Shown: positions 34,013-44,959, counted from the first letter of the stretch. The stretch is 64,000 nucleotides of DNA from Donghicola tyrosinivorans (GCF_003003355.1 NZ_PVTQ01000012.1:1-64000), one strand, 5' to 3'. Numbers and translations: made by a program. Notes: generated by a model from the letters alone, not told the origin.

Positions 34013-35746
34013 ATGGCGCAGGCAAAACCCCAAGCTGGCAAAGAGGAATTGCTCTCTGCTCGCAAAAGCTACCGCAGGTTGTTTTGGGCAGTGGGGATAT
34101 TCAGTTTTTTCGCGAATCTTCTGATGCTGACGGGTCCGCTGTACATGTTGCTGGTCTATGATCGAGTACTTGGCAGCCGGTCCGAGGCAACGCTATTGGC
34201 ACTCACGTTGCTGCTGGTTTTCCTCTTCGTTGTCATGGGTCTGCTGGATCTGGCGCGTGGCCGGATCATGGCACGGGTGGGCGCGAATCTGCAGGCCAGT
34301 CTGGAACACCGCGTCTATGACGCCAGCCTCCGCCGCGCTGCGATTGAGCCGAACGCAGTCAATGCGCAGACCGGACTGCGGGATCTGGAAAGCGTGCAGC
34401 GCATGCTGGCCTCGCCCGGCCTGATTGCCCTTTTTGATATTCCTTGGACGCCGTTCTTTCTGGGCGGCATTCTGTTGTTTCACCTCTACCTTGGCATTCT
34501 GGCTTTGGTCGGTGGCGCGATTTTGATCGCTGTTGCCCTGATCAACCAGCGCGTCTCGCGCCGTCCCTTGGTCCGCAGCGCCGAGGCGTCGCAGCGCGCC
34601 GATATGCTTGGCGACCAACTGCGCAATGAGGCCGAGACCCTGCAATCGCTCGGCATGCGCGGTGCCAGCTTCCGCCGCTGGAAGGCCCGCCGTGACGATG
34701 CCCTAGAGATGCAGCTGGCGTCCGGCGATCTGTCTGGTGGCTTCAGTTCGGTCACCAAGACCTTCCGGATGCTGCTTCAATCGCTGATGCTGGGACTTGG
34801 TGCATGGCTGGTGCTGCAAAACGAATTGACCGGCGGCGCGATGATTGCGGGCTCGATCCTGATGGGCCGCGCTCTTGCCCCGATCGAAGCGGCGATTGGC
34901 CAATGGCCCATCGTGCAGCGCGGTTTGAAAGGCTGGTCCAGCCTGACCGAACTGCTGACAACTACACCGCCCGAGCCCGAGCGCACCCCCCTACCCCGCC
35001 CCGAAGCAAAGCTACTGGTGGATCAGCTATCAATCATCCCGCCGGGCGAACAGCAGGCTGCCTTGCGTCTGGTCAGCTTTGATCTGGCCCCCGGTCAGGC
35101 GATTGGCGTGATCGGACCGTCGGGCGCGGGCAAGTCCACGCTGGCGCGGGCTCTCACGGGACTTTGGCGTCCTGTCAGCGGCAAAATCCGTCTGGATGGC
35201 GCGGCTTTGGACCAATATGATCCCGATGTTCTGGGCCAATTGATCGGCTACCTTCCCCAGCGGGTGCAGTTGTTTGATGGCACAATCACCGAAAACATCG
35301 CCCGCCTGTCGGAAAACCCCGACCCTGAACAAGTGGTGCTGGCCGCCAAACGCGCTGCCGCCCATGACATGATCCTGAAGCTGCCCAACGGTTACGACAC
35401 CCGCGTCAGCCAACTGGGCGGTCGTCTGTCCGGCGGTCAGGTCCAGCGGATCGGACTGGCACGGGCGCTATACGGTGATCCTGTGCTACTGGTGCTGGAT
35501 GAGCCGAACTCGAACCTCGACAACGAAGGCTCTGAGGCTGTGAATGCGGCGATCCGCCGGATGAAAGCTGAAGGCAAAGCCGCTTTGATCATGGCCCACC
35601 GTCCGGCGGCCATTCAGGAATGCGACCTGCTCTTGATGCTGGAGGGAGGCGCCCGCCGCGCCTTTGGCCCGAAGGAAGAGGTCCTGCGCAGCCTTGTGCA
35701 GAACCACGCTGAGATCAAGCAAGCCCGCCCCGGAGGTGTCGCATGA
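34013..35746 (+). CDS. Type I secretion system permease/ATPase (PrtD-type)
   Basis: 577 residues. An N-terminal ABC exporter membrane domain (residues 25-310, with [37 protein letters not shown] typical of PrtD/HasD types) is joined to an ATPase domain with [26 protein letters not shown] and [13 protein letters not shown]. No peptidase C39 domain is present, which fits secretion of RTX or similar proteins through C-terminal signals. The adaptor gene overlaps by 4 nt. No RTX-like substrate or TolC gene lies in the window. Confidence 0.93.
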   Translation: MAQAKPQAGKEELLSARKSYRRLFWAVGIFSFFANLLMLTGPLYMLLVYDRVLGSRSEATLLALTLLLVFLFVVMGLLDLARGRIMARVGANLQASLEHRVYDASLRRAAIEPNAVNAQTGLRDLESVQRMLASPGLIALFDIPWTPFFLGGILLFHLYLGILALVGGAILIAVALINQRVSRRPLVRSAEASQRADMLGDQLRNEAETLQSLGMRGASFRRWKARRDDALEMQLASGDLSGGFSSVTKTFRMLLQSLMLGLGAWLVLQNELTGGAMIAGSILMGRALAPIEAAIGQWPIVQRGLKGWSSLTELLTTTPPEPERTPLPRPEAKLLVDQLSIIPPGEQQAALRLVSFDLAPGQAIGVIGPSGAGKSTLARALTGLWRPVSGKIRLDGAALDQYDPDVLGQLIGYLPQRVQLFDGTITENIARLSENPDPEQVVLAAKRAAAHDMILKLPNGYDTRVSQLGGRLSGGQVQRIGLARALYGDPVLLVLDEPNSNLDNEGSEAVNAAIRRMKAEGKAALIMAHRPAAIQECDLLLMLEGGARRAFGPKEEVLRSLVQNHAEIKQARPGGVA

Positions 35747-37044
35747 GCACTCCGCGCTTTTCGTCCCGCCTACCGCTCGTGATGGGTTTTTCAACTTTGC
35801 TTGTACTGGTCGGGGGCTTCGGCTCTTGGGCCACAATGGCCGAGCTTTCGGGCGCCGTCATTGCGGGCGGCCGCATTGAGGTGGACCAGAACCGTCAGGT
35901 CGTCCAGCACCCCGATGGCGGTGTTGTCGCTGAAATCCTCGTGAAAGAAGGGGATGTGGTCAACCAAGGGGACATGCTGATCCGGCTGGACCCGACGCTA
36001 TTGACGTCAGAACTGACCATCGTTGAAGGCCAGTTGTTTGAATACATGGCCCGCCGTGGCCGGCTTGAGGCTGAACAGGACCAGTCAGACACCATCACCT
36101 TTGATCCCCTGCTGATCGAACAATCCGCCCTCAACCCGCAGGTTGCCGATCTGGCACAGGGTCAGGAACGGCTGTTCTTTGCCCGCCGCGATTCCATCGC
36201 AAAGGAAATCGAGCAGCTGACCAAGCGCCGCGACCAGACCGAGGATCAACTGGTCGGCATCGCGTCTCAGGTCAAAGCGATCGACCGCCAGTTGACCCTA
36301 CTAAACGGCGAGATCGAGAGTCAGCAGCGCCTGTTCGATCAGGGTCTGACACAGGCGCAGCGTCTGCTGGCCTTGCAGCGCGAAGGTGCCTCGCTTGAAG
36401 GTGACAAAGCCGAGTTGATCGCTTTGGACGCCCAATCCAAAGGTCGCATCACCGAGTTGGACATCGAAATCCTGAAACTGGGCACCCGCCAGCGGGAAGA
36501 GGCCATCACCCAACTACGTGAAAACTGGTACGGCGAATTGCAACTGCGCGAACAACGCGCCCGCATTCTGGAACAGTTGGACCGGCTGGACATCCGTGCG
36601 CCCGTGTCGGGCGTGGTCTACGGGATGGCCGTCTTTGCGCCCCGTTCGGTCATTCGCGCGGCAGATTCCGTGCTGTATCTGATCCCGCAGGACCGCCCGT
36701 TGGTAATCACCGCGCAGGTACCGACGATCCACATCGACAAGCTGTTTCTGGGTCAGGACGTGACCTTGCGCTTCTCGGCGCTGGATCAACGGACCACGCC
36801 CGAACTGTTTGGCAAGGTGGTGAACCTCTCGGCGGATGCTTTCGACAACGAACAGACGGGTGCCAGCTTTTACCGTGCTGAGATTCAGCTGAAAGACCAT
36901 GAAATTGAACGACTTCCTGAAAACACGACGCTGATCCCCGGCATGCCGGTTGAGGCGTTTATCAAGACAGCAGACCGCACCCCGATTGTCTATCTAACCA
37001 AGCCGCTCACCGACTATTTCGCCAAGGCCTTCCGCGAAGGGTAA
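35743..37044 (+). CDS. HlyD family type I secretion adaptor
   Basis: 433-residue membrane-fusion protein. One N-terminal helix ([22 protein letters not shown]) anchors it in the inner membrane. A lipoyl half-motif ([29 protein letters not shown]) is followed by a long coiled coil (about 95-280) and the second half [35 protein letters not shown]. It links the ATPase to an outer-membrane TolC. Coupled to the permease/ATPase by ATGA. Confidence 0.94.
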   Translation: MSTPRFSSRLPLVMGFSTLLVLVGGFGSWATMAELSGAVIAGGRIEVDQNRQVVQHPDGGVVAEILVKEGDVVNQGDMLIRLDPTLLTSELTIVEGQLFEYMARRGRLEAEQDQSDTITFDPLLIEQSALNPQVADLAQGQERLFFARRDSIAKEIEQLTKRRDQTEDQLVGIASQVKAIDRQLTLLNGEIESQQRLFDQGLTQAQRLLALQREGASLEGDKAELIALDAQSKGRITELDIEILKLGTRQREEAITQLRENWYGELQLREQRARILEQLDRLDIRAPVSGVVYGMAVFAPRSVIRAADSVLYLIPQDRPLVITAQVPTIHIDKLFLGQDVTLRFSALDQRTTPELFGKVVNLSADAFDNEQTGASFYRAEIQLKDHEIERLPENTTLIPGMPVEAFIKTADRTPIVYLTKPLTDYFAKAFREG

Positions 37045-37048
37045 GCAA

Positions 37049-37072
37049 GGGGTTTTCCAAACCCCGCTTCCC
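37049..37072 (+). terminator. Weak terminator after the type I secretion operon
   Basis: GGGGTTT, loop TCC, AAACCCC followed by GCTTCCCCGTT. The stem is good but the T-run is poor, so read-through into the RidA operon is possible. Confidence 0.5.
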
Positions 37073-37110
37073 CGTTAGCGTCCACATGGAATCAAACGAA
37101 GGAAGTCTCC

Positions 37111-37575
37111 ATGACCGGAAAGATCGAAGGCCGTCTGGCCGAGCTAGGCATCACTCTGCCCGACGCCCCTGCGCCGGCCGCCAACTATGTGCCATTTGTG
37201 CAGGTCGGCGATCTGGTGCATGTGTCGGGTCAGATCAGCTCTGATGAAAACGGGCTGATCACTGGTAAAATCGGCGCCGATCTGGACACCGCCGCCGGTG
37301 CAGCAGCAGCACGCCGCTGTGCGCTGAGCCTTCTGGCACAGGCCAAAGCGGCCTGTGGCGGCGATCTGGACCGCGTGGTTCGCGTCGTCAAACTGGTGGG
37401 CTTTGTGAACAGCACCCCCGACTACACCGAGCAGCCCAAAGTGGTGAACGGTGCCTCTGACCTGATGGTCGAGGTTCTGGGCGACGCGGGTCGTCACGCA
37501 CGCTCGGCCGTGTCGGCAGGCAGCCTGCCCCTTGGTGTTGCGGTCGAAATCGAAGCGATTTTCCAGATCAAATGA
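37111..37575 (+). CDS. RidA family protein
   Basis: 154 residues of the YjgF/YER057c/UK114 (Rid) superfamily; members deaminate reactive enamine/imine intermediates. The conserved arrangement is VHVSGQISSDENG, VVRVVKLVGFVNSTPDYTEQPKVVNGASDLMVEVLG and GRHARSAVSAGSLPLGVAVEIEAIFQI. It belongs to a longer Rid subgroup (about 150 residues) rather than the short archetype. Coupled by ATGA to the next gene. Confidence 0.92.
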   Translation: MTGKIEGRLAELGITLPDAPAPAANYVPFVQVGDLVHVSGQISSDENGLITGKIGADLDTAAGAAAARRCALSLLAQAKAACGGDLDRVVRVVKLVGFVNSTPDYTEQPKVVNGASDLMVEVLGDAGRHARSAVSAGSLPLGVAVEIEAIFQIK

Positions 37576-38324
37576 TCAGACTCGATCCCGGTTTTCTGGC
37601 CCGCCCCATCGCTCATCGTGCGCTCCATGGTACCGGTCGCCCCGAGAACAGCGAAGAGGCCGTACTGGCCGCCGTTGAGTCGGGCTACGGGATCGAAATT
37701 GATCTACAACCCAGTGCAGACGGGCAGGCGATGGTCTTTCACGACTATGACCTTGGCCGTCTGACGTTTGAAAAAGGCCCCATCGGCCTGCGAACCGCCG
37801 AAGAACTGGGGCGCATCCCTTTAAAGGGTGGCCCCAGCGGCATTCCCACGCTGCCCCAAATCCTTGAGATCGTGGCAGGCCGTGTACCGCTACTGATCGA
37901 GATTAAGGATCAGGACCTGCGCCTTGGCCCGAACGTCGGCCCATTGGAAGAGGCCACCGCGAAGGCGCTGCGAGGCTATGCAGGCCCCGTGGCGGTGATG
38001 TCTTTCAACCCCCATTCGGTCTATAAGATGGCGCAGCTTGCGCCTGACATTCCGCGTGGCCTGACCACCTGCGATTTCAACGCGGATGACTGGCCTTTGG
38101 TACCCGATGCGCGGCGGCTGGAACTGGCGAAAATTCCCGACATTGACGGCACGGGTGCGTGTTTTATCAGCCATGATGCCAATGATCTGTCGGCAGCCCG
38201 CGTGGCCGCCTTGAAGGCGCAAGGCATTGATATTCTGTGCTGGACCATCCGCAGCGCCGAAGCCGAAGGCACTGCGCGGGCGGTTGCGCAGAATGTGACC
38301 TTCGAAGGCTATCTGGCCGCTTGA
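37572..38324 (+). CDS. Glycerophosphodiester phosphodiesterase
   Basis: 250 residues, cytosolic GDPD (UgpQ-like). The catalytic and metal residues lie in IAHRALHGTGRPENSEEAVLAAVESGYGIEIDLQPSADGQAMVFHDYDLGRLT, with H14, R15, E27, E42, D44 and H57 as the expected positions (approximate). It cleaves glycerophosphodiesters into glycerol 3-phosphate and an alcohol. The ATG overlaps the RidA stop. No signal peptide. Confidence 0.93.
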   Translation: MIRLDPGFLARPIAHRALHGTGRPENSEEAVLAAVESGYGIEIDLQPSADGQAMVFHDYDLGRLTFEKGPIGLRTAEELGRIPLKGGPSGIPTLPQILEIVAGRVPLLIEIKDQDLRLGPNVGPLEEATAKALRGYAGPVAVMSFNPHSVYKMAQLAPDIPRGLTTCDFNADDWPLVPDARRLELAKIPDIDGTGACFISHDANDLSAARVAALKAQGIDILCWTIRSAEAEGTARAVAQNVTFEGYLAA

Positions 38325-38367
38325 ACCCGACGCGGATCGGTCCAACTTAAGGGTCGGAGGGCCGCAC

Positions 38368-39552
38368 GTGACCGAGACCATCGAAATCCATACCCTGTCT
38401 TCTCTGGACCAGATCACTGCGGTGGACTGGGATGCCTGTGCCTGCCCCGAGGCTGCCGATGGCGGGCGCCCCTTTGACCCCTTCACCACCCACCGGTTCC
38501 TGAAGGCGCTTGAGGATAGCGGCTCGACCGGTCCCCGCGCCGGATGGGAGCCGCACCATCTGGCTGCCTATCAGGGGGATCTACTGATCGGAGTCGCACC
38601 GCTATTCGCCAAGAACCACAGTCAGGGCGAGTACATCTTTGACCACAACTGGGCCCATGCCTATGAGCGCTCTGGCGGGCGCTATTATCCCAAGCTGCAA
38701 ATCGCCGTGCCTTTCACGCCTGCTACGGGACGCCGCTTTCTGGTCCGGCCAGGATATGAACTGGCCGCCCAATCGGCGCTGATCCAAGGGGCAGTACAGA
38801 TCACCGACCAGAACAACCTGTCCAGCCTGCACGTCACCTTCTGCACCGAGGACGAGGCGATCGCGGGCGAGGCGATGGGCCTTCTGCGCCGCAAGAGCCA
38901 GCAGTTCCACTGGCTGAATGACGGCTATGGGACGTTTGACGATTTCCTTGCCTCGCTATCGTCCCGCAAGCGCAAGAACATCCGGAAAGAACGGGAGCAA
39001 GCGCAGGGATTTGGCGGCACGATCCGCGCAATGACGGGCGACCAGATTGAGCCCGCGCATTGGGACGCCTTCTGGCAGTTCTATCAGGACACCGGATCGC
39101 GCAAATGGGGCAGCCCCTATCTGACCCGCAAGTTCTTTGATCTGGCACAGGAGCACCTGCGTGAAGACATGATGCTGGTTATGGCCTTTGACGGTGATCG
39201 CCCGATTGCAGGGGCGCTGAATTTCATCGGGCGCGAGACGCTTTATGGCCGTTATTGGGGCTGTATCGAAGATCACCCCTGCCTGCATTTTGAGGCCTGC
39301 TATTATCAGGCCATCGACTGGGCCATTACCCACGGACTTGCCCGCGTCGAGGCTGGCGCGCAGGGCGAACACAAGCTGGCCCGAGGGTATCTGCCCACTG
39401 TCACCCATTCGCTGCATTGGGTCCGCGATGCCGGTTTCCGCGATGCGATCACACGCTACCTTACCGCCGAGGGTGCCGCGATCGATGAAGAGGTCGAGAT
39501 CCTGACCGAATACGGCCCCTTTCGCAAAACCACCACGCAGGAGCAGCAATGA
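38368..39552 (+). CDS. Predicted N-acyltransferase (COG3146/DUF482)
   Basis: 394 residues with a GNAT-like fold. Landmarks of the family are [64 protein letters not shown] and [22 protein letters not shown]. It starts at a GTG at 38368 with CGGAGGG seven bases upstream, so this is an unusual but well-supported start. The substrate is unknown; older databases call it peptidoglycan-related without proof. Middle of the RidA operon, and coupled to phhB by ATGA. Confidence 0.88.
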   Translation: MTETIEIHTLSSLDQITAVDWDACACPEAADGGRPFDPFTTHRFLKALEDSGSTGPRAGWEPHHLAAYQGDLLIGVAPLFAKNHSQGEYIFDHNWAHAYERSGGRYYPKLQIAVPFTPATGRRFLVRPGYELAAQSALIQGAVQITDQNNLSSLHVTFCTEDEAIAGEAMGLLRRKSQQFHWLNDGYGTFDDFLASLSSRKRKNIRKEREQAQGFGGTIRAMTGDQIEPAHWDAFWQFYQDTGSRKWGSPYLTRKFFDLAQEHLREDMMLVMAFDGDRPIAGALNFIGRETLYGRYWGCIEDHPCLHFEACYYQAIDWAITHGLARVEAGAQGEHKLARGYLPTVTHSLHWVRDAGFRDAITRYLTAEGAAIDEEVEILTEYGPFRKTTTQEQQ

Positions 39553-39839
39553 CCGAAATCCTGAATGACGCGGACCGCGACGCCCTACTGGCTGAACTTG
39601 GCCCCAAGGGTTGGACACTAACCGACGACGGCAAAGGCATTCAGTGCCAGTTTAAATTCGGCACTTTCCCAGAGGCGTTGGGGTGGATGGTCCGGATGGG
39701 CATCATCGCAGAAAAGATGAACCACCATCCGGAATGGACCAACGTCTACAACCGCGTGGACGTGACCCTGACCAGCCATGACGCAGGCGGGCTGACGACG
39801 CTGGATGCCAAACTGGCCCGCAAGATGTCTGCCGATTAA
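39549..39839 (+). CDS. phhB: Pterin-4a-carbinolamine dehydratase
   Basis: 96 residues; removes water from 4a-hydroxytetrahydropterin to regenerate the cofactor of phenylalanine hydroxylase, and acts as a general pterin enzyme. The conserved active-site block [31 protein letters not shown] carries the paired histidines. Last gene of the RidA operon. It converges on the alpha/beta hydrolase, and the two stop codons overlap by 4 nt. Confidence 0.95.
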   Translation: MTEILNDADRDALLAELGPKGWTLTDDGKGIQCQFKFGTFPEALGWMVRMGIIAEKMNHHPEWTNVYNRVDVTLTSHDAGGLTTLDAKLARKMSAD

Positions 39840-40627
39840 TCGGGACTTTGCAGGGCGCTCTCCTCGGCAAAGCGGGTGATGGCCTGCGCAAAGACCAATG
39901 GCTCTTCCAGATGGGGGCTGTGGCCCGATTGATCAAAGCCCAAGGCCCGCGCCTGCGGCGCACGACCGAGCAGCCATGTGCGCAAGGCGCTGGGGTAAAC
40001 GCGGCTGTGGGTGCCGTAGCAAATCAGCCAAGGCAGGGTGATCTTGCCGATCACCGACCTCTCGTCCGCCTTCATCATCGAGGCCCACATGACACGCATC
40101 GCCCGCTGGTCCTGTGACAGGACCATCTTTTTCGCCGCCTCTTTCAGGCGCGGTGTGGCATCGCCGCCAGAACAGAACATCCCCCGTGCAATCGCCTCGG
40201 CGCGGTCGGACCAAGCAAGCGGCTGGGGCTGAAGGCCAGCCCGCCGCGTACTGCGCTTCAGGCCGTACCGCCAGCGGGGGCCATTCGCTAGCTTGGGCGA
40301 CATGTCCACGGTTGCCAGCGCGGCCAGACGGCTTTGACCGAATAGCTCGATATAGCGCCATGCCACCATTGCCCCCATCGACCAGCCCACCAGCGTTGCC
40401 TTCTGGTCGGGCACCCGATCCAGAACCTGCTGCAAAGCCATTGCGGCGCTGTCCAAGGTGGGCTCGATCAAGGCGCTGCGCCCGTGGCCGGGCAAGTCCG
40501 GTACGAGGCAGCGAAAGCTTGGTGACAAGCGGTTAATCTGATCTTCGAAAATGCGGCTATCCATGGTCCAGCCATGCAAAAGCACCAGAGGCGGCCCTTC
40601 GCCCGCATCCACGCAAAAAGGTTTCAA
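39836..40627 (-). CDS. Alpha/beta-fold hydrolase
   Basis: 263 residues. The oxyanion region is [16 protein letters not shown], the nucleophile elbow is VGWSMGAM (Ser near residue 83), and the catalytic His is in [12 protein letters not shown] (about residue 241). Probably an esterase or thioesterase, with some likeness to BioH, but not clear enough to name it. The start is a TTG at 40627, with GAGG eight bases upstream; no ATG fits. Stop overlaps the phhB stop from the opposite strand. Confidence 0.82.
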   Translation of the reverse strand: MKPFCVDAGEGPPLVLLHGWTMDSRIFEDQINRLSPSFRCLVPDLPGHGRSALIEPTLDSAAMALQQVLDRVPDQKATLVGWSMGAMVAWRYIELFGQSRLAALATVDMSPKLANGPRWRYGLKRSTRRAGLQPQPLAWSDRAEAIARGMFCSGGDATPRLKEAAKKMVLSQDQRAMRVMWASMMKADERSVIGKITLPWLICYGTHSRVYPSALRTWLLGRAPQARALGFDQSGHSPHLEEPLVFAQAITRFAEESALQSPD

Positions 40628-40731
40628 AACAATGGCCTCAAACCGAAATCACTTTGTACTCGGGCGGACCCTAGCACAACCATAGGGCGATAAAAGAGTC
40701 AGATCGCAAAGCGACGGTGCCTGTGGCGCGA

Positions 40732-42036
40732 TTACATCCGATCGCCCAAGCCGTAAGCGAGATATGCCAAATGCATCAGCATCCGGCGCTGTTTTCCCAA
40801 GGGGAACCGACGTGATGGGCGGCCCATGAATTCGGGCCAAGGGTCGGAGACTGTGGTGCCCGCCATTTGCTGGCCCACGATCTTGCCCGCATAGCTGCCC
40901 ATCGCCACACCGTTGCCGTGCCAGCCAAGCGCGGCGTAAAGGCCATTTTGCCCCGGCACCGCCCCGGCAAAGGGCACCAGATCGCCCATGATACAAACCA
41001 GTCCGGACCACATATGCGTGGCCTCAACCGCGGCCCACGCGGGGAACATGCGATTGAAATTCGCACGCAAACGGGCGCGGGTTGTCGCCTCGGCCTTGGG
41101 CGTGCTGGCCAGACCACCACGCATCCCGAACAGAAAGCGCCCCTCGGGCAGCAGGCGAAAATAGTGCAGCAGCGTGCGGCTGTCGTAGGACATCAGATCG
41201 CTGTGCCAGCCTTGCGCATGCAGTTCAACCGGCGTCAGAGCCCGCGTAACCATGATACTGGACAGCACCGGCAGGTAGCGGGCGCGCAGCCAGTCGGGCA
41301 GATCGTCGCTGGAATAGCCATTGGTGGCAACCAGCACCTGATCGGCGCTGACGCTGCCTGTGCTATGGGTCAGATACCAGCCGCTGCCGATCCGCTGCAA
41401 AGCGCCAACTGTCGTACCAAAGGCAAAACGGACACCGGCAGCGCGGCAGGCCTGCGCCAAACCATCAATGTATTTACGGGGGTTCAGGGCAAAGCCACGG
41501 GGGCCGTGTATGCCGCCTAGAAACTCGGGGCCTTTGATGCCTTGGGCGGCAAGCGCCTCGCGGTTGATGACGGTTGCCCCTGATCGCTGCATTTTCTCCA
41601 AAGCGCGAGGGGAATGGGCCAGCAGCATCTCGCCGTGACTGTGGCGATCCACATCGATACCGTAGCGCGACAATAGCCCGTCCACATAATTGATCGAGGC
41701 AGTTTGCGCCGCGTCCCAATCGGCCAATACGTTGGCGCCGTATTGGTGGCGCAGGGTGCTGACTTTGGCCTTGGCACCGCCTTCGCAGCAAAACCCGCCG
41801 TTGCGGCCAGAGGCCCCCCAACCGGCATATCCACTGTCCAGAACCACCACTTCGGCACCGGACTGGCGCAGTTCTAACGCGGCATTCAAACCGGCAAAGC
41901 CCGCGCCGATCACCGCCACATCTGCCCGCAGATCACCCTGCAAGGGCGGGTCCGTCACTGGTGTGACGGTGCTATCCCAGTAGCACCCCGCCCGCCCTTC
42001 ATCAGAATAGGCGAGCGGTTCATAGATGCGTTGCAT
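40732..42036 (-). CDS. FAD-dependent oxidoreductase, PuuB/gamma-glutamylputrescine oxidase-like
   Basis: 434 residues of the DAO superfamily. The FAD fold is ADVAVIGAGFAGLNAALELRQSG (about residues 39-61), followed by GWGASGRNGGFCCEGGA, the pattern of PuuB and similar amine oxidases. The end has HMWSGLVCIMGDLVPFAG and ALGWHGNGVAMGSYAGK. The ATG at 42036 overlaps the PotI stop as ATGA, so it is translated with the putrescine importer. It likely oxidises putrescine or gamma-glutamylputrescine, releasing an aldehyde for the aminotransferase or dehydrogenases elsewhere. No glutamine-synthetase-like puuA is in the window. Confidence 0.87.
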   Translation of the reverse strand: MQRIYEPLAYSDEGRAGCYWDSTVTPVTDPPLQGDLRADVAVIGAGFAGLNAALELRQSGAEVVVLDSGYAGWGASGRNGGFCCEGGAKAKVSTLRHQYGANVLADWDAAQTASINYVDGLLSRYGIDVDRHSHGEMLLAHSPRALEKMQRSGATVINREALAAQGIKGPEFLGGIHGPRGFALNPRKYIDGLAQACRAAGVRFAFGTTVGALQRIGSGWYLTHSTGSVSADQVLVATNGYSSDDLPDWLRARYLPVLSSIMVTRALTPVELHAQGWHSDLMSYDSRTLLHYFRLLPEGRFLFGMRGGLASTPKAEATTRARLRANFNRMFPAWAAVEATHMWSGLVCIMGDLVPFAGAVPGQNGLYAALGWHGNGVAMGSYAGKIVGQQMAGTTVSDPWPEFMGRPSRRFPLGKQRRMLMHLAYLAYGLGDRM

Positions 42037-42851
42037 CAAGTCCGCTCGGCCGCGCGGGCGTCCGCTTCGGCACGGGCAATGTTGCGCTTGGAGATCAGCG
42101 AGAACAGGATCACCCCGCTGGCCACGATCCCGATCATGATGGTCGACAGCGCGTTGATCTCGGGGCTGACCCCCAGACGGACCGAACTGAAGATCTTGAT
42201 CGGCAGGGTGGTTGCCGAAGGCCCTGCGGTAAAGCTGGCGATCACCAGATCGTCCAGCGACAGGGTAAAGGCCAACAGCCACCCCGAAATCACCGCAGGC
42301 GCGATGATCGGTAGGGTCACAAGGCGGAAGGCCTGAAACGGCGTACATCCCAGATCCAGCGCCGCCTCTTCCAGCGATTTGTCAAAGCTGACAAGGCGCG
42401 AGCTGACGACGACACTGACGTAGCACATGGCAAAGGTTGTATGGGCCAAAACCACCGTGACCACGCCGCGATCCAGACCAATCCCGATGAACAGCAGCAG
42501 TAGCGACAGACCGGTGATCACCTCTGGCATTACCAGCGGCGCATAGATCATCCCCGAAAACAGGGTCCGGCCATAGAACCGGCCCGCGCGGACCATCGTG
42601 TAGGCCGCCATCGTTCCCAGCACGGTTGCGATGGTCGAACTCATGACCGCCACGCGCAGGGTCACCCATGCAGCGTCCAGAAAGGCTTGGTTCTGGAACA
42701 GCTCGCCGTACCATTTGGTCGAGAACCCCGCCCAAACCGTCACCAGCTTACTGTCGTTGAAAGAATAGATCACAAGGATCAGCATCGGCACGTAAAGGAA
42801 CGCAAACCCCAGCGTCAGCGAGGTGACGTTGAACCAGCTAAAACGTCTCAT
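42036..42851 (-). CDS. potI: Putrescine ABC transporter permease (PotI-type)
   Basis: 271 residues, inner-membrane permease of the spermidine/putrescine family with six helices. The cytoplasmic EAA loop is EEAALDLGCTPFQAFRLVTLPIIAPAVISG. It starts at the ATG at 42851, which overlaps the PotH stop (ATGA). It forms the channel with PotH. Confidence 0.93.
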   Translation of the reverse strand: MRRFSWFNVTSLTLGFAFLYVPMLILVIYSFNDSKLVTVWAGFSTKWYGELFQNQAFLDAAWVTLRVAVMSSTIATVLGTMAAYTMVRAGRFYGRTLFSGMIYAPLVMPEVITGLSLLLLFIGIGLDRGVVTVVLAHTTFAMCYVSVVVSSRLVSFDKSLEEAALDLGCTPFQAFRLVTLPIIAPAVISGWLLAFTLSLDDLVIASFTAGPSATTLPIKIFSSVRLGVSPEINALSTIMIGIVASGVILFSLISKRNIARAEADARAAERT

Positions 42852-43738
42852 CCTTCGGCCTCCCGCTGCTTTTGCTCGTTGCGTTGGAACAGGATGATGG
42901 GGATCACAAGGATCATCAGCAGCACCACTGCCACAGCCGAGGCTACGGGCCAATCGCGGTTGTTAAAGAACTCTTCCCACAGAACCTTGCCGATCATCAG
43001 CGTGTCCGACCCGCCCAGAAGCGAGGGGATCACGAATTCCCCGATCGAGGGAATGAAGACCAGAAAACATCCCGCAATCATGCCTGCGCGCGACAGGGGG
43101 AAGGTGATCAGCCAGAAGGCTTTCAGGCGCGAACAGCCAAGATCCTCGGCCGCTTCAAGCAAGCTGTCGTCCATCTTTTCCAGCGCCGAATAGATCGGCA
43201 GGATCATGAAAGGCAGGTAGGTGTACACGATCCCGATATAGACGGCGGTGGTGGTGTTCATGATCTGAAGCGGCTCGGAGATGATGCCGGTCCAGAGCAG
43301 GAACTGGTTCAGAAAGCCCTCGTTCGACAGGATGCCCATCCACGAATAGACGCGGATCAGAAAGCTGGACCAGAACGGCAGGATCACCAGCATCATCAGG
43401 GTCGGACGCCATTCGGACGGAGCGCGTGCCATGCCATAGGCCACTGGATACCCCACCAGCAGGGTCAGGAAGGTCGCCACGACGGCGATCTTGAGACTGG
43501 AAAGATAGGCCTTCCAGTAAAGGTCATCCTCGGTCAGCCAGACAAAGTTCTCAAAGTCCAGCTCGCTGAAGAACTCCATCAGGCCAGACCAGCCAGCGCT
43601 GATATCCAGCTGCGGCATATAAGGCGGGATCGACAGGTTCAGGTCCGACAGCGAAATCTTCAGAACGATCAGGAAGGGGACCAGAAACAGCCCCAGCAGC
43701 CAAAGATATGGTAGTGCGATCAGGGTGAAGCGGCGCAT
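42848..43738 (-). CDS. potH: Putrescine ABC transporter permease (PotH-type)
   Basis: 296 residues, six helices. The EAA loop reads EAAEDLGCSRLKAFWLITFPLSRAGMIAGC. GGAGGA lies seven bases before the ATG at 43738, inside the end of potG; the intergenic gap is only 3 nt. A periplasmic segment between the first helices is longer than usual but within the PotH range. Confidence 0.93.
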   Translation of the reverse strand: MRRFTLIALPYLWLLGLFLVPFLIVLKISLSDLNLSIPPYMPQLDISAGWSGLMEFFSELDFENFVWLTEDDLYWKAYLSSLKIAVVATFLTLLVGYPVAYGMARAPSEWRPTLMMLVILPFWSSFLIRVYSWMGILSNEGFLNQFLLWTGIISEPLQIMNTTTAVYIGIVYTYLPFMILPIYSALEKMDDSLLEAAEDLGCSRLKAFWLITFPLSRAGMIAGCFLVFIPSIGEFVIPSLLGGSDTLMIGKVLWEEFFNNRDWPVASAVAVVLLMILVIPIILFQRNEQKQREAEG

Positions 43739-43741
43739 GGA

Positions 43742-44878
43742 TCAGTCCTCCAGCACCGAGCCACCGGTGCCGTTCCAACTGACCCAAACCTCTTCTTCCC
43801 AAGTGAAGGGTCGGCGGGCGATACGGCGGGTGTTGGCGCTTTGGGCCTTGATGATCTCGCCGGTTGGCATCTGCACGTGGTAGGTGGACAGGTTCCCCAG
43901 ATAGGCAATGTCCAGAATGCGGCCCTTGGCCTTGTTCACCACATCTGTGGGCTCTTCTTTAGAGATGCCGACCTTCTCAGGGCGGATCGCATAGAACACC
44001 TTTTGACCTGTCGCCAGCTTGCGCTGGGTTTTGGCGCGGATGGGCTGTTGGTTTTCGGCCCAAGTGATGGTGACTTCATCCTCGCCCGATGGGGTCGCGG
44101 TGCCCTCGATCAGGTTCACGTCACCGATAAAGTCAGCCACATAGGCATTTTCAGGGAATTCATAGATGCGGTCAGGGGTGGCCACCTGCATGATGCGGCC
44201 TTCGTCCATCACCGCGATGCGGCTGGCAACGGTCATCGCCTCTTCCTGATCGTGGGTCACGATCACAAAGGTGGTGCCGGTCTTTTCCTGAATGTCCATC
44301 AGTTCGAACTGGGTGTCTTCGCGCAGCTTGGCGTCCAATGCGCCAAGGGGTTCGTCCAGCAGCAGCAGCTTTGGCTCTTTCGCCAAGGAGCGCGCCAGGG
44401 CCACACGCTGGCGCTGGCCGCCGGAAATCTGGTGCGGCTTGCGTTTCGCGAATTTCTGCAGGCGGACCATGCGCAGCATATCTTCGACGCGCGCTTCGAT
44501 CTTGTCCTTGGGCTGGCCATCGCGGCGCAGGCCGAAGGCGATGTTCTCATAGACCGACAGGTGCGGGAACAGCGCGTAGCTTTGGAACATCATGTTCACA
44601 GGCCGCTGGTTCGGCGCAATCGGCCCCATGTCCTGACCGCCGATGTAGATCTTACCCTCGGTCGGGGTTTCGAAACCGGCCAGCATCCGCATCATCGTGG
44701 TCTTGCCACACCCTGACGGCCCCAGAAGAGCAAAGAATTCACGGGCGTAGATGTCCAGTGACAGATTGTCGATCGCAGTGAAATCACCAAACCGCTTGGT
44801 GACATTTTCGAACCGGATCAGAGGGGTCTGGTCGGGATCATCCCAAGGGGCAAAAACAGAAGCGCCGTTTGCGGCCAT
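43742..44878 (-). CDS. potG: Putrescine ABC transporter ATP-binding protein (PotG-type)
   Basis: 378 residues. ATPase domain with GPSGCGKTT, Q-loop FQSYALFPHL, signature ISGGQRQRVALARSLA and LLLLDEPLGALD, then a C-terminal TOBE domain. The start at 44878 has GAGG eight bases upstream; a longer open frame upstream has no ribosome site and would overlap the untranslated gap after potF. Second gene after potF. Confidence 0.94.
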   Translation of the reverse strand: MAANGASVFAPWDDPDQTPLIRFENVTKRFGDFTAIDNLSLDIYAREFFALLGPSGCGKTTMMRMLAGFETPTEGKIYIGGQDMGPIAPNQRPVNMMFQSYALFPHLSVYENIAFGLRRDGQPKDKIEARVEDMLRMVRLQKFAKRKPHQISGGQRQRVALARSLAKEPKLLLLDEPLGALDAKLREDTQFELMDIQEKTGTTFVIVTHDQEEAMTVASRIAVMDEGRIMQVATPDRIYEFPENAYVADFIGDVNLIEGTATPSGEDEVTITWAENQQPIRAKTQRKLATGQKVFYAIRPEKVGISKEEPTDVVNKAKGRILDIAYLGNLSTYHVQMPTGEIIKAQSANTRRIARRPFTWEEEVWVSWNGTGGSVLED

Positions 44879-44959
44879 AATGAACCTCGAAGGGTCGGAA
44901 GTGCAAAAAGGAGAAGGGCGCACGGGACCACAATCCCGCACGCCCAGTTTCTTCGGAGC

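Noticed and set aside
42851-42953. N-terminal extension of PotI by 34 residues
   Set aside because: It would overlap the PotH gene out of frame and lacks a ribosome site; the internal ATG makes the standard permease start.
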